From: Pieris napi
Lineage: Eukaryota; Arthropoda; Insecta; Lepidoptera; Pieridae
Assembly (NCBI RefSeq): GCF_905475465.1
Contig: NC_062234.1
Coordinates: 10,067,001-10,131,000 of the forward strand
Reading direction: 5' to 3'
DNA: 64,000 nt
The notes under the pieces were generated by a model. That model was not told the origin of the DNA, did no database searches, and was given only the letters and a program-made list of their open reading frames with translations. Shown here piece after piece: positions 1-13,100 of the stretch (position 1 is its first letter; each line of letters opens with the position of its first letter). A program made the translations under genes and the position numbers.

Positions 1-2349
1 TTTGTTATGAAATATTCTAAGTTGAGGAACAAGACTTTGCTTTAACATTTGCAAACTGGCGCTGTTTTTTGTAAGTAAGCAAATGAGAGTTAAAGTTGGT
101 TAAGGGTGGTGTAGGCACACCTAATAATATACTGTCCAATCTTAAATTTTAAACCGGAACTAATTGACGTACAAGGTGGCGGATGTTAATGATTAACTGT
201 AAAGTATTATTTGTTAAAATAAGTTTTGTTTATTAAAAATGAACATGATTTAAAATGTCACAATAAAGGGTTTGTAATAAATTCTAATTTCAAATAAAAT
301 GATGTATGTTCTGAATGAATTTGTTTTGACTATGGGAAGACAATTATTTAACAATTTTAAAGATGTATATCGGTTCAGTTGAGAGATCCGTTTGGGATTT
401 ATTTTTGTTTATTAAAAAATATACTTTTATTTATTAAAAAATATTTGAAAAAACATATTTGTCACACTCTAAATTGTAGCCTAACAAATGCGTTAGAACG
501 TAAACACTCGGCTAATAAAAGACAATAGCTCGAGTACGTTTTAGTGCCACAGAGAATAAAAATTGTGGCACTTATATTGATGCATCGATGCTCCCGCTTG
601 CGTGCCACTTCCCGAAGTAAATGAGAGTATGTGACCTGTAACAATTGCGTACGTTGAATCGTTTTAATTGGTTTTATATCAGTGAATCGGAGGAACACTT
701 GAAACACATTCGACATTTTAATTAATAGAATTCCAGTGGATAATAGACAGGAACATAAATATATAACGGCATTCCTTTACTTTAAATTTGAAGTTTCATC
801 ATTTGTAGTATAAATCATTTATAATATTAAACATAACACGGGTTTATAATAATAAACTTATATCATAATAAAAACTGTTTTATAGTGACGTAAGTTAAAC
901 AATAGTTTGTGGTTTGGGACTGTAATGCCACAGGGAGTAACTTATATTTATTTTTCCACCTAAACGTCTGGTAAGGCATTATGTCTTATCAAATTCTATT
1001 TAAATTTGTCCCGAAGTTTTATTATGATTTGGTTATTATGAATAATGTTATGATTTTATCCCTGAGTGGTCCGAGTTTTATTTTGACCTCTTTAAAGTTG
1101 CTTTTATACTTAGATTATAGATACCATATAACTATTAAGATTCATAAACCGATACTGAAGTGCGCTGCATAACCAATCTTTTTTTTTAACCTTTTATTAT
1201 AAACAATTATACTATTACATAGTTTTCGCTTTATTAGTGTCACTGTATGATATACACCAACTAAGAGTAAATAATTTTATTCTCTTGAATTTAAGATTGC
1301 AAAACCAACTTACATGAACCTAGGTACTGCTATAAGTAACAACACATTTAAATAAGACATTATAAGACATTATTTTCATAGTAACAACAATAAAGAGATA
1401 TTTTTAATTATTAAATAATTTTGCAGTCATTCAACCTAAGAATTATCAATGACATGGTATAATTCATAAACTAATAGTTTATTTCCGTCATAAAAATGTC
1501 ATATTAAGCATTTAATCTTTTAATTTACTTGTGTTTAATGCATTTTTATTAAATTTATTATATCCGCATCTGCACCAATTTTTTAATTTTTACCCGCACT
1601 TTTTTCCGGAAATTCTCTTTTAAATAGACATGTGTCTAGTTCTACCTCTTTTCCGGAATTCTTATATACCAGCGACAATCATTGTCGTATTAAGGGTTAA
1701 CGCAAAAAAACATGTACTTGAAATCTTAGATTTGCGTGTAAAATTACACGCAAATCTAAGCAATCTTTTATACATATTTTGACGCAGGGACGTAATTCCT
1801 GGTAGAGATGTGGCCAGATATGTGCGAACCGAGTGTGATTATGTTCAATGAGGTATCCCAGAGCGTATTCTAATTAGCTTTTGTTTTTCCGTTACTTTTA
1901 AGAAGCTCCCAAAACATACTTAGCGGTCATTTTAATGAAAGCTCCTAATGGACTGTTTTAACACCCTCAACGTAATCGCCAACGTAAACTTACATTTTAA
2001 AGTTATTTTATTACAATTCAGATCATATTAACTCTGCTACAGAGGAAAGTTATATTAAATAACATAATCATTAGTACATTGCCTCTCATTAAAATAATAA
2101 TAACATTGACTCGTAAAATGTTAATAGTTAAATACAATGATGTCTCGCAACTAGGTTGCAAAGTGATAGGCGAGAAATGGTATAAAAAGTATAATTAATT
2201 GATAACAAGAATTTATTCAAATCATTTATATTTATTATGAAGGGTTCAAGTTACTATTGATTATATTAATATTTAAAGTTGTCTATGAAACAGTAACATT
2301 CACCGTGCAACATAATGGTTTATAATAGTGAAATTAGGAATTAGGAAGT
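1..2349. other. Intergenic AT-rich DNA, no gene recognised
   Basis: Short open frames here, such as the 84-codon minus-strand frame at 462-716, show no recognisable domain, no splice context and no biased composition. Apart from the hairpin at 1725-1760 I see nothing that supports a gene. It could be an intron or flank of a gene lying to the left. Confidence 0.5.
1725..1760. repeat. Perfect 17-bp inverted repeat (hairpin)
   Basis: Two 17-base arms starting CTTAGATTTGCGTG are separated by only two bases. Outside the perfect core the match continues imperfectly for roughly 25 more bases on each side (about 1698-1785), so the whole unit resembles a very small foldback element. No target-site duplication was resolved. 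Confidence 0.75.
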
Positions 2350-2838
2350 AGCTGTTATAACACCGCCCTTCTATGTGAGGAAGGTCGATCTCCCATACGA
2401 CCTGGAGCTCCCTGCTATAGCTCAATGAAAGAAGTTGGCGGCCTCACGCCACTATGACAAGGCTAAACATTAACCCAACCAGTTGGTGCGTAAAAGCATC
2501 AATTATTACCCCTTTCTCGATAAAAAAAGGCCCGTAGGAGGCCCCGACTCGTTCTAACGGATCCGGATGATCCAATCACCGTAGCCAATGACAAATTAAA
2601 AGCCGGTCGCGCGGCAAAGCAAAGTCAAAATCAGATTTCGGTAAAAAACTGCCTTCACCGGGGAAGGTTCGGATTTTTACTTCGTACTTCGGTCACTCCA
2701 GTGAGTTTTCGTCCTACCCTTCAGGCTATTGACAACCCCGCGACGCCCAAGCCGAGGTCCGTCTCGCAGTAGACGCCCTTCGCTAAACGCGGGAAAAAGC
2801 CCTTAAGGCCAATAAAATTAAAAAAAAAAGCTGTTATA
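2350..2838 (+). mobile_element. Short poly(A) retroposon (5'-truncated LINE or SINE) with 10-bp TSD
   Basis: The 10 bases AGCTGTTATA occur at 2350-2359 and again at 2829-2838. The DNA between them is clearly more GC-rich than its surroundings and ends in an A-rich run. A direct repeat flanking an A-tailed insert is the signature of target-primed reverse transcription. The insert (2360-2828) has no long open frame, so it is either the 3' untranslated end of a 5'-truncated non-LTR retrotransposon or a SINE. The family is not identified. Confidence 0.8.
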
Positions 2839-5800
2839 GCGGAATCACTAATTTTGATTTATTTTTAAACAATCCTAGTTACGCTTAAAGCAATTATATC
2901 ATGATATCAATACAGGTGCGAATAATAATTTTGCCAGAGAATTAAGGTGTCTGACCTCGATTAATGAAGAAAGACGTCGCTACTAATTGCCTCCTGTAAT
3001 TTTTCCACTGAACAAGCCCACGTATAAATTAATTTTCCTTCAGTGCCCCGCTCCGTAGCACCTTAATGAGGCTGTAAGTGAACCTCTTTTGTGTCCGATA
3101 TAAGTAACTCCACCGGAATGGCTTCCGAATTGTCCGACAAATTGTTACGGCTTTGGGCAAAGTTACGGCAGTTTCTTTGAAGTACTTAAGTATACCTAGA
3201 TTTTTAAGATGTCGGGGTCTTAATGACCTGACAATACATACAACAAAAACAACATAATTCCCATTTAGTGTTTTGCTGTTGTAGTCGCACTGGAGAGCAA
3301 TGTTGGCCTAGCGTCTATTCGAAATATCTAATACGTCTATCACTTGCCTATTAGAAAAAACAAAGAGGTACAGAAACCTGATGCCAAGACTATGGTTGTA
3401 TTCGCTTGAATAAAAAACGTGTCTGTATAATTTTGAAGCAGAATGGATAATATATATGAATTGTTTTATCGTTATGAACACGATATTCGCGCATGTAAGA
3501 AGAAGTCCCATAACCCTCCTGCGTCTTTTTCATTTTATATTTTTTATAAGGAAGTAACCTTCCACGTCTAACATATACTTTTTAAGTACACATGGAAATG
3601 AAAATCTTTTGTTGTACAGCTCGGAGTTGAAAAGCAAGATTACTAGGCTCAATTCACTATGTAATGTGAACTGGAGAGCATTACTTAGAAAGTTGTGTAT
3701 CAATTTGCGAAGTTGTGCGCGTATCCGTCAAAAAACGACGCAATGACCTATACTCTATAACATAATAGATAACAATATCGGCCGCCGGAAATTCGGTCAT
3801 CCAATGTAATTATAATAATAACAAATATTTTTTGAGAACTTTGGACACGATTCTTTTACGCGTCTCTGTACCTTTAGGTGACCTTATTCGTAATAATTTG
3901 TAGACTGGTGATATGAAGTTCAATTTGTATTACATTGCATAGTAAAAGTAAGGATTGATTAATTCTTTGTGCCATTGTATTGTTCATGAAAATGATAAGA
4001 ATTTCCTCTAAGCAATGAGTAATATGAGTAGTCGTTTTGGCACTTTGCCCTTTATGGTTTATCGAAATATTTCTTTAAGTGGAAAGTGTAAGATGGTTGT
4101 ACAACTTTTCCAATATTTTTTTAAATCACGTGTGTCAACTCCGGCCTCGAGTTACGTTCGCAAACAAATATTATTTTTTCGCTGACACAGCGCTTCGATC
4201 TCATTTTCATTTCGGGACGCGTCGCGAAGAATTTATTGCTCACGTAAATTGAGGGAAGCGATCTGTTAATATTTTCCTACTATTTCCACTAATGGCACAT
4301 CGGTTTTCATTAGTGGAACCCGTGGTCCAACTTTCGCACACCTTTCCTCCACGACGACAAAGTTTGAGAAACTTCTTATTAAGTGTATATACTTACCTAA
4401 TTATGATAACACGTGGCGCGTATTATTAAAACTATACCGGAAGTAGAAAGAACATGTCTTTTCCTAAAATAGAAGTTCTATGTTTGAATTTTGTTTTACT
4501 GCAGGCGTCGATTGTAGGTAGGTTAAAGTTGGTTTAAAGTGACGTTTATAATGAAAAACATACTCAAACATTTAGATAAACTTAAATGATTTGATTTAAT
4601 ATATATTTGGGCTTTGTTAAATCAGTTAAGAATGTATAGAATATATCTTTATCGATCTATTAAATACACTACGTGATATCTCAGAAATAGACACGGACTT
4701 GTTAGTTCAAACGCTTCTGATTCTGAACATAGCTTTACTTAACATAACAACGTACAGTACCATAGTACAAAACTATTATAATAATGGAAATACTCATTAC
4801 TGTACTAAGCTCTAGGCTTTATTACGCATTGATCTAAATCCAATATAGACAATTATAGAACTAACATTAGTAGCATGATATCAATAAACGTTTAATGCAA
4901 CTGTGATATCTAACGATAGCCCTCCGGATACGCGCGTCCTATTTAACATTACTATCTAGCAGTTTAATATAACTATTGTAATGGTACATTTGTCCCAGTT
5001 CGTACATGTGATTTGATGCAAGTGCGTCATATGTTTCGGAAGATGTGCGAAGACTAATTACTTTATTATATAGAAGTGATGTATACTATACATAATTGTT
5101 TTTTAAAGGACCTACTAAAGAGTAAAGGACTACTCCAACCGGCTCCATTTTTAAATAGATAGTAATTATATGTACTCATTTTACTGCAAACACGACCTAG
5201 GTTCTAAACAAGGAAAACATATTTATATGGAGTTTTTATTAGTGTAGAATCGAGATTTTTTAAGATATATAAAATCATTTACAATTTATAAAATTATCCT
5301 CAGGTTACATTGTATGCGGAAGTTATCTAAAATTTAGGCCATAAATTAGTTTTATCTCGTATCTGGCGACACCGTCTTTTGTCCTTTTCAAAGGTACAAG
5401 TGGTTAGAAGTGGGTGGCATGATTCTTGAACAAAGAAGGTGGAGGAAAGGAAATTTAGTGCAATGTCGCTAAATTCTTTCCTGCATATATGTCGTTCTTG
5501 TGATAAAGGTTGCACTTTAAGTTACTTATTCGTTTAAGTAAGTATATATAATTTATGTCCATATTAACACAGACAAAAAAAAGACGTTGTAAATTAATGT
5601 TTAACAAAGTTCTTAATTCAAAATATTTAATTGTGAAACGTAAAACTGCAATTCACTTTACTTCTCCTGTAAATAAAATACCAACATGGATAATTAACTA
5701 TAAATGTTAATAAAACAAGTCCTTTCAAAAATTAATACCATAGACCGGATATATCCTGCCTGAGTAAAACTACCATAGAGTCTGGCGGATGACTGTTGTA

Positions 5801-8800
5801 TTGGTTTTTGTTAGGTGCGATGTTAAAGTTCTAATGTAATTGACAGATGGTAACTCTCAGCCAACCAAGATACAAGGGAAAACCCTAGGCACTTGTAAGC
5901 CTCACATAATAATGTATAAATACTCTTTCAAATACATAAATGTGTACAATTCCATTGTAACAGCTGGTTTGATTCTATTGCTAATTATTCTGTATGCATA
6001 TTTAATGGTACGTATCTGTACAAACAAATGAATGTCACCAGTGTCGCATAGTAATTATTACGACCCGAGTTTAATGATATGGACCTATAATCACAAAACG
6101 ATTGCTTAAATTATGAATTTATCCAGTTTTTATTAAATATTTAAAATCTAAAAAACGATTTTATAGACTTTTTCCTTTCCATTAAGTTACTTAGGTTCAG
6201 TATTATTTTACCCACAAACCATTGACTCAAAATTGTGTCTTACTAACGAAACCTGAATATACATTGTATTAATATAATTGAGTAAGCGGAACTCGTGTTA
6301 TTACAATGCTTTTTTTGCTGTGTGAGTATTATTTTTAGTTTAGTACTTAAATAAAAAAAGTAATCTAATTTGAACTTGGTGGGTACCGTTAATGTTCAGC
6401 TATGAGGAATCCCGTACATTTGGTAAAAAATACTGGTCCAAATATTTGGCTTACTCACGATCGGCGCAGTATTTATTCCATCTGTGAACCACAACGCCAT
6501 TACTTAGAGCAGATTACGACTTAAGTCCTTGGCAAAATCCTCGTGAAATATACGTAGTTATGTTGAGTATTTTTCAAAGAAAAGGAAAGTGGATCTAATT
6601 TAGAAAGCAAGGCATAAATATGCTCAAAAAATACTTGATCTTTTTTATTATAAATGTATCATTCAAATTTAGATAGCCTTTACCAAGCGTATAAAACAGT
6701 ATATTTCCTAGCTCAGTAGCTATTCAATCAATCAATCAAATATCATTGTAGATAAACGATTCCTATATTCATGAAAACTTGACCAGTCTTTTTACTATGG
6801 TTTCATAATAGCACATATCTATCTCTTGTTATCACAGTTTAACGGAAAGAGATGCCTTAATTTTGCATTAATATCCTTCGTATATAATATAATAGGCCCT
6901 ATTATTTGTATTTAATGATTCTTCCGCTAGGTTTAACCTATAACTAAGTAACTAAAGAATTGATGACGCCAAAAGTGAAAGAGTTTAGCTGAATAAATTA
7001 TGACTACACATTAAATTTACGATATCAATTCTCGTCATAATAAACATTAGCCAAATAGTCGAACGACATCGATAAATATACGTTTTTATTGAGTTTATTT
7101 CATCTGGTTTTCAATTAGCCTGTAACGTTTTAATGTTTGAAAACCCATAATAAAAGGAAGATGTAGCAAATTTTTGCATCCATTAGTGTTTATTTCGTAG
7201 ATGATCAACATCCAAACACCAATCTATATCTTCTAAGTTTTATTCAACAAATATCAGTAATATGTAATTATTATTTACTCGAAACGTAGATAATTAGATG
7301 ATGTCACAAACAAGTGTTGGGATAAAGGAATGACACTTGACTGACTTGCGTTAATTTGTTGCCGAGATTCAAAATATATCTCGAATATGAAACTTAATGG
7401 CGACATCAGATGCGGGAAATCGGAGCTATTGAACAGTCGCTATATTGCGCTGCGTTTACGTTTCGGATAAAACGTATGAGCCAGAGGTGAATTGAAATAT
7501 CTGAAAAGAGTTTCATGCTCGGAATTTTTCTAGATATTTACCAGATGTTAATGGATTGAAATTATGCAGATGTAAATAATATTATATTGGTAAAATCATT
7601 ATAATTATTAACTAAGTAGTTGATGTAAAAGGAGGCTTATTCAGGTTATAAACATTAAGATATAATATCTGTGTATCAGAAGGGTTTATTCATAATTAAA
7701 ATAGCTATTAAATTGCACGTCTTTATCACAACTACGTCTCTCAAAAAGGAATGACACATTGTATATATATTTGAGCCATTTTATACAGTATCTTTGGTGT
7801 ATGAAATTATTTCTGTTTCGATTGTACTTATCTACACTTCTGTAAAATTAATTTTACAAAAGCTCTGGTTGGCAAGATGAAGTTAATTATGTGGATCACC
7901 TCGACGCGTACAAGAATAGTATTTAATTGGGATTTATAATTGGTAATCACAGGATCATTTATCGGCGTGGGTACTTATTAATGTTTTACCCTCAGAAAAC
8001 GCTTCATCAGGTAACCTACATAATTTCGGTCTGAAATAATTTGAGACTACACCGTGTTAATTGGAGAGATTAATGAATAACACGATTTTCATTAATATAG
8101 ATTAAAAAAAATTAATTTACTATGTTTTTAAAATATTTAATATTTATCATAAAAATGATGGCTTCAGGCATTCTAATAAATTAAGGTTACTTTAAATAAA
8201 ATTTTGATTTTAAAAATTTAAAAATAAATTTTAAACATTCGTGTGTCGTGTAAATTTTTTAATAATTAGTATTATATTATTTAAAAGCAAAGCGGTCGTT
8301 TCTTGAAAACAATTCATAAATGGAAAGTGGAATATTTCCACTTTCATCAGGCATGATATGAAGAATATTTTATATCCTTAACACTCGCGATATTTATCAA
8401 GAAAACATAATAGAAGAAGTCCATATTGAGCTCGTGAAGCTTTGTTAGGAAGTCTGTTTAAAGAACCTACTTGATCTACTTAAGAATAATGTTTTCTTAC
8501 TAAAGCTTTTGAACCTATAATATATTTATGCGCTAAGTTATGCATTTTTTTTTGCTTTAATGCTATTTCTGATGCAAGTGGGAACGAATTGCCGTAAGAA
8601 ATCAGCTTTTCAAGTTTCCATTAACCTGTTTTGGTATGGGCAGAAGTATACTGATGCAATCGCTCATTACTTGCGAATCAGCCGCTTGAACTTTACATTT
8701 TTTTAAATAAAAAGATGCATACAAGAAATAAGTAAACGATAATATACTACTGCAATAATAATGTTAACAGGTACATTTTAACAACAAAAACACAGTGTTT

Positions 8801-9100
8801 CATTTGGCCTCCAGATACCGAAGCCACTTATGTACAAAACAAAATTATGATGAAACAAATGAAAAGTAAAAGCATAATACGAAAATCCGCTTATTACATT
8901 ACAGCTAGGATCTAACGTTCTTTTGTTTAAATGAGAAGTAAACTTCAATATTCCTGAGTTTAGTATCCCCGGGGACCAGTCGTTCCCAGGAGCTACGCGA
9001 GCCGAATCCGTAACACCTAATATGTAGATAGAGAATCGATTTTCACACAAAGCGTGAACGCTAACAGCGACCCCCTTCTCAATAAAAATCACATTTACTC
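2839..9100. other. Intergenic AT-rich DNA upstream of the receptor gene
   Basis: I see no coding exon here. Small frames such as 5327-5515 (-) and 8778-9092 (-) lack domains and splice context. The stretch 4120-4350 is locally more GC-rich than its flanks, but no motif set defines it. A perfect hairpin with 10-bp arms and a 3-base loop lies at 8323-8345. SINE debris lies around 3295-3400. Confidence 0.5.
3295..3400 (+). repeat. Degraded SINE 3' fragment
   Basis: The phrase CACTTGCCTATTAGAAAAAA followed by a 'cagaaacctgatgcc' stretch matches the 3' half of the tRNA-derived SINE seen at 30704 and 61768. The 5' half is too diverged to delimit. Confidence 0.45.
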
Positions 9101-9104
9101 TAAG

Positions 9105-9347
9105 TCAGTTGTTGGTGTTTGGACGATATGACGGAGTATAGTGACTTCCGAAGTAGCAGGTTATCAGACTGGGGGTCGGGACGGGGGAGGGAAAGGCTGG
9201 ATGCTGGAGGGTGTCGCTTTCCCCCGCACTTGCGTTCTGACGCTCGGCGCGCCCGCTCGCGCCGCTTTCGCGATACGATACCGCGCTTCCATTTACTTAA
9301 ACTACGTTTGTGTTTTTAAAGGTTTGTTGTGGTTAGCAAAAGTGCAC
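9105..9347 (+). promoter_or_regulatory. Candidate promoter and untranslated first exon of the lipophorin receptor gene
   Basis: This is one of the few GC- and CpG-rich islands in the first 17 kb, with dense GC between about 9165 and 9290. An arthropod-type initiator TCAGTT lies at 9105. A strong donor, CAC|GTGAGT, lies at 9347/9348. Its natural partner is the acceptor at 17100-17101, 46 bases before the receptor start codon, which would make a 7.75-kb intron in the 5' untranslated region. The link between the two is inference. The block contains open frames of 66 and 102 codons, but their composition reflects GC content and they match no family. Confidence 0.4.
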
Positions 9348-9800
9348 GTGAGTTATTCGATTTTACTTTGTGGACAGTGTAAAAATGAGAAATCCTCTAA
9401 ACAATTTTTATTGATATCGTTTATGCGATCTATTATTTCAAGCGTTTAATTATTCGAGTTTTCCATATAAATGAGGTTTATCATAATATTATTAAATGTA
9501 CGCAGTGGCTTGAATTGTAGACATAACTAGTAAATCAGACAGTTATCAGTGGGTCAACGGTCCTATATAAAAATCTAAGACGTCAGTACTAATTTAAATC
9601 AATTATACATAATAATTATCAATATACACATAAAACATTAATTTTATATCTAATTAACTCTCGCTTCGTTGTCTTTTTACGCATTTAACAAAGCAAAGGA
9701 ACAAAGCATAAAAACTGTGTTCTTGTTTTAAATACATATGTCGTAGTTCTGATGTACGTTCAAGTAGTATTGTCTTTTATTGACATAACTTTTACACATT

Positions 9801-10146
9801 TAATAAAACAATTTTTAACCGGATTGAAGTTATGTATTTACAATTATTTTACATAATTTTAAATTTAACCGACGTTTCGCGTGCTTTACAGCGTGCGTGG
9901 TCACGGTGACTGAAGACAAAAGGTGTTGAATGTCAAAAAGTATCACAACTGTAGAAAAAGTTGTATTATCTGTATTTATTTCCCCGGAGTTGGTATCGAC
10001 TAAAAGATGGAGGCTTTTGGCGGAAATGGCTCACGGTGTCCTCTATATTCGCACGCTGTAAAGCACACGAAACGTCTGTTAAATTTAAAATTATGTAAAA
10101 TAATTGTAAATACATAACTTCAATCCGGTTAAAAATTGTTTTATTA
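9801..10146. mobile_element. Palindromic MITE with about 97-bp terminal inverted repeats
   Basis: The left end (taataaaacaatttttaacc) is the reverse complement of the right end. The inverted match runs for about 97 bases on each side (9801-9897 against 10050-10146), including the paired 'ctttacagcgtgcg' and 'cgcacgctgtaaag' blocks. About 150 bases of non-coding DNA lie between the arms. There is no transposase, so it is a non-autonomous foldback or MITE-type DNA transposon. The superfamily is unassigned because the target duplication is ambiguous. Confidence 0.8.
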
Positions 10147-13100
10147 TACGTTCAAGTAATTATTATGGTTATATGCTAATTTCACTAAGCCTTTAGTCAC
10201 GTGGCAAACTTTTTATGCCCTTATAAGCGGTGGGTAGTAAAGTTTAAGTACTAGTGAACTCGTTAAATGGTCTTTTAATCGTTAAGTACGCGAAGTAAAA
10301 ACTGAAACGCACGTTCAATCCGGATTAGAGCAAGTTTCTCACTTGTTACTCATGTACAGTCATGTACATTATTTAATTAATCTAAAAGTCAGGCTAGGTT
10401 TATCGTAGGCATCAAAAATATCTTTAGTTCAAAATTTTAGCATAACTATCGACTGCATAGTCATAGCAAAACTCTGTAAAATTTACTAAATTAAATAAGA
10501 ATTTAATTTTAAACGAGCTAAATAATGAATTACCCCATTGACCTCTGGTTTTTGTAAAGAATTGCAATTAAACAGAGTATAATATTTGTATTAAATAAAC
10601 GTTTTGTAAATTCTGAAAGGCATTTTATGGCATTTATACGAAACGAATTATTTTTTTGTTTTGCGAAAAATAGCAGTTATTTTTCTACGAGCGCCACAAT
10701 GTATCATAAACTTTTGACATTCAAGAACATTAACCTTTAAAAATTCCCACCTAAATTTTACAGAGAGCTATTCATTAATTTTATGTTCTTTTATGGCTCA
10801 ATTTCAAGTTTTACATTCAGTTGCGTCAATGGAACTGTAGGACAATTTTATGTCATTAGATTTTGCCAACGTCTGTACTAATGCAGGTTAAAACTTGTCA
10901 TGAAGTGGAGTGAATTGCATGCTTAAAGCACTTCACACTTATGGCAAATATAATAATTTCATTTCGTATTTTTTCGCATTCATAATAAAAACTTTTTGGT
11001 TAATACAATATTTAAACAGCTCGAAATCAACTGGATTCAAAATGTTTGTACAATTGACAAACTGCGTGAGCAAAACAAAATCTGCCATACTTTCTGTCTT
11101 TTATCAGATCCCATATAAAAATGCCTTCTCAATTTTATGATAAATAAATTTGAATCTAACGCTGTGCAACTGTAATATGCCTGGTTTCAGCCGGCAGTCA
11201 AAGTCATTACTACTCGTATTTTTTTTATTTATGTGTGAGCGTCAAAGCTTCCCTTTGAGATGCGTAGAAATAGGAACTAATCTAACTTCCTGAGACGATT
11301 GTAAAGTGAAATGATACGTGTGTTAGATTAATGGAATTACTACGCCGTGGCCGCGTTAAACTGGTTATTAACGAGAAAAGTCGGTGAAATATGCGCACAC
11401 GACTGAGGCCGCAACTTCCTTAATATGTCTATGCTACATTCTGTATACTAGAAAAGTTGTGGTCAACTCTTAGTAAAAAACATTTAAACGTGGAAATAAG
11501 CACACTTTCATGCAGTTAGGATAAAATAACTCGATATGACGAAACCTTTACTTATGGTGAGGATAACTGCATTGTATTATATAATATTCACGTTTTTAGT
11601 ATTCCTGTATCTAAAAATAAATAATTAAAAAGATAATTTATTAAAATATTTTTTTGAGTACAAATTGAATTAATTGCACTTTCAAATAAATCTAAGTAAT
11701 ACATAAATTAGATTTTTACAAAAGTAAAAAGCCTTATTATGATAGAGTGTTAGATAAAAATCTTACTAAAATTATACGTTTTTTTTTAGAAAGTGTTGTA
11801 TACAAGTCTAGTTATTTAATGATTGTGGAATGAATTAAATGGCTAAGTTATAATAGAGTGATAAAAAAGATTTTCTGTAGGTTTAAGCATGTTTAAAAGA
11901 ATTTCTCCTTGTTATTATAAAAATGTTATTAAAATTCCACAATTTGTTAGAAAAAATGTAGTGTAATATTAACAAGAATTCATGAAAGATCTTTTGTTTT
12001 TTTATTACGCCATATTTAGAACTCAGTATTAAGAATTAAGGTTAAAATCTAATGTACATATAGTTGTATAGTTTTTTGTTTTTTTTTATACTGAGATAGA
12101 ATCGTGTTAATCAGCAGTTATACATCCAAAAGATTGACCACATACATACATGAAGTTACCCTTTGAAGTTTTGTCATTGCGCAGCAAATAGAGATGCAGT
12201 GGTCGTTATCTTGCTTTAAGTATTATCTCAAAGCGGAAGATCCCTGTTTACAGCAGCTACTTAACAAAGATAATATCATTATAGTAACAAGCTCCAAGTC
12301 GCTCATGGGATAAAGTCGACTTTATGTTCCATTACTATGCAAAGCGATGTTTGATTTGACAATGACGCAATTATAAATAATAAAAGCTATCATACAACTT
12401 AAGACTATATTATTTATGAAAACTGTTTGTATAGTAGGAGGCCTAAATATATGTCAGTTTTGTCAGTAAACATTTTGATTCTGTTAACTTTCGTTATTTT
12501 CTATTAAAATGCGTGAATTTTGAATTGGTGGGGTGAGGGTAATGTGTGCTTTTTCTTGATAATATTTGCTTTGATCCATGCCGGGGGTTGAGTAGCTTCG
12601 TACATGAGCAATACAGGCTTAGAATGTTATAAGACTCCTTATACTCAAAATTTTACTTTTTGTTTGTATTAAACTTTGTCACAATTAACACCAAGTTAAC
12701 GATTACGCAAACAACTTGATACATCCAGAACAATAGCGGTAATGAAAACCGCTACAATTTTCTATGCAAATCGTGTGGAGTGATTTACATATGCACTCGA
12801 GAATATCCCACTGACCGACACTGAACTTTGTCCCAAATCCTATTAGTTTTAACATGACTGTTAAAAAAGTTACGATGCGGGGCGGGGATTAAATTACGCG
12901 TTATTGTTAATATTATTTTCGACTTTCCAGTATTATATATATTTCCAGGGGGGTTAATAATCTCCAAAAATTGCGTGACGTCCCTTATATACGGATGATC
13001 AAAACATTTCAATGAGAGTCTACTTGTATATATATAAGTTCATTCATTCAACATGTAAATATTAAATTACGAAATTACAAATTATGATTTTCTATTAGAC

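Noticed and set aside
8778..9092. 104-codon minus-strand open frame ending just upstream of the putative promoter
   Set aside because: It could suggest a divergent gene, but the translation has no recognisable domain, no splice context was found, and long chance frames occur near GC-richer DNA.
9119..9449. Overlapping 66- and 102-codon plus-strand frames in the GC-rich island
   Set aside because: Two different frames are open at once, as expected for GC-rich non-coding sequence. The composition is arginine/glycine-rich without a known motif, and the frames cross the likely donor at 9348.
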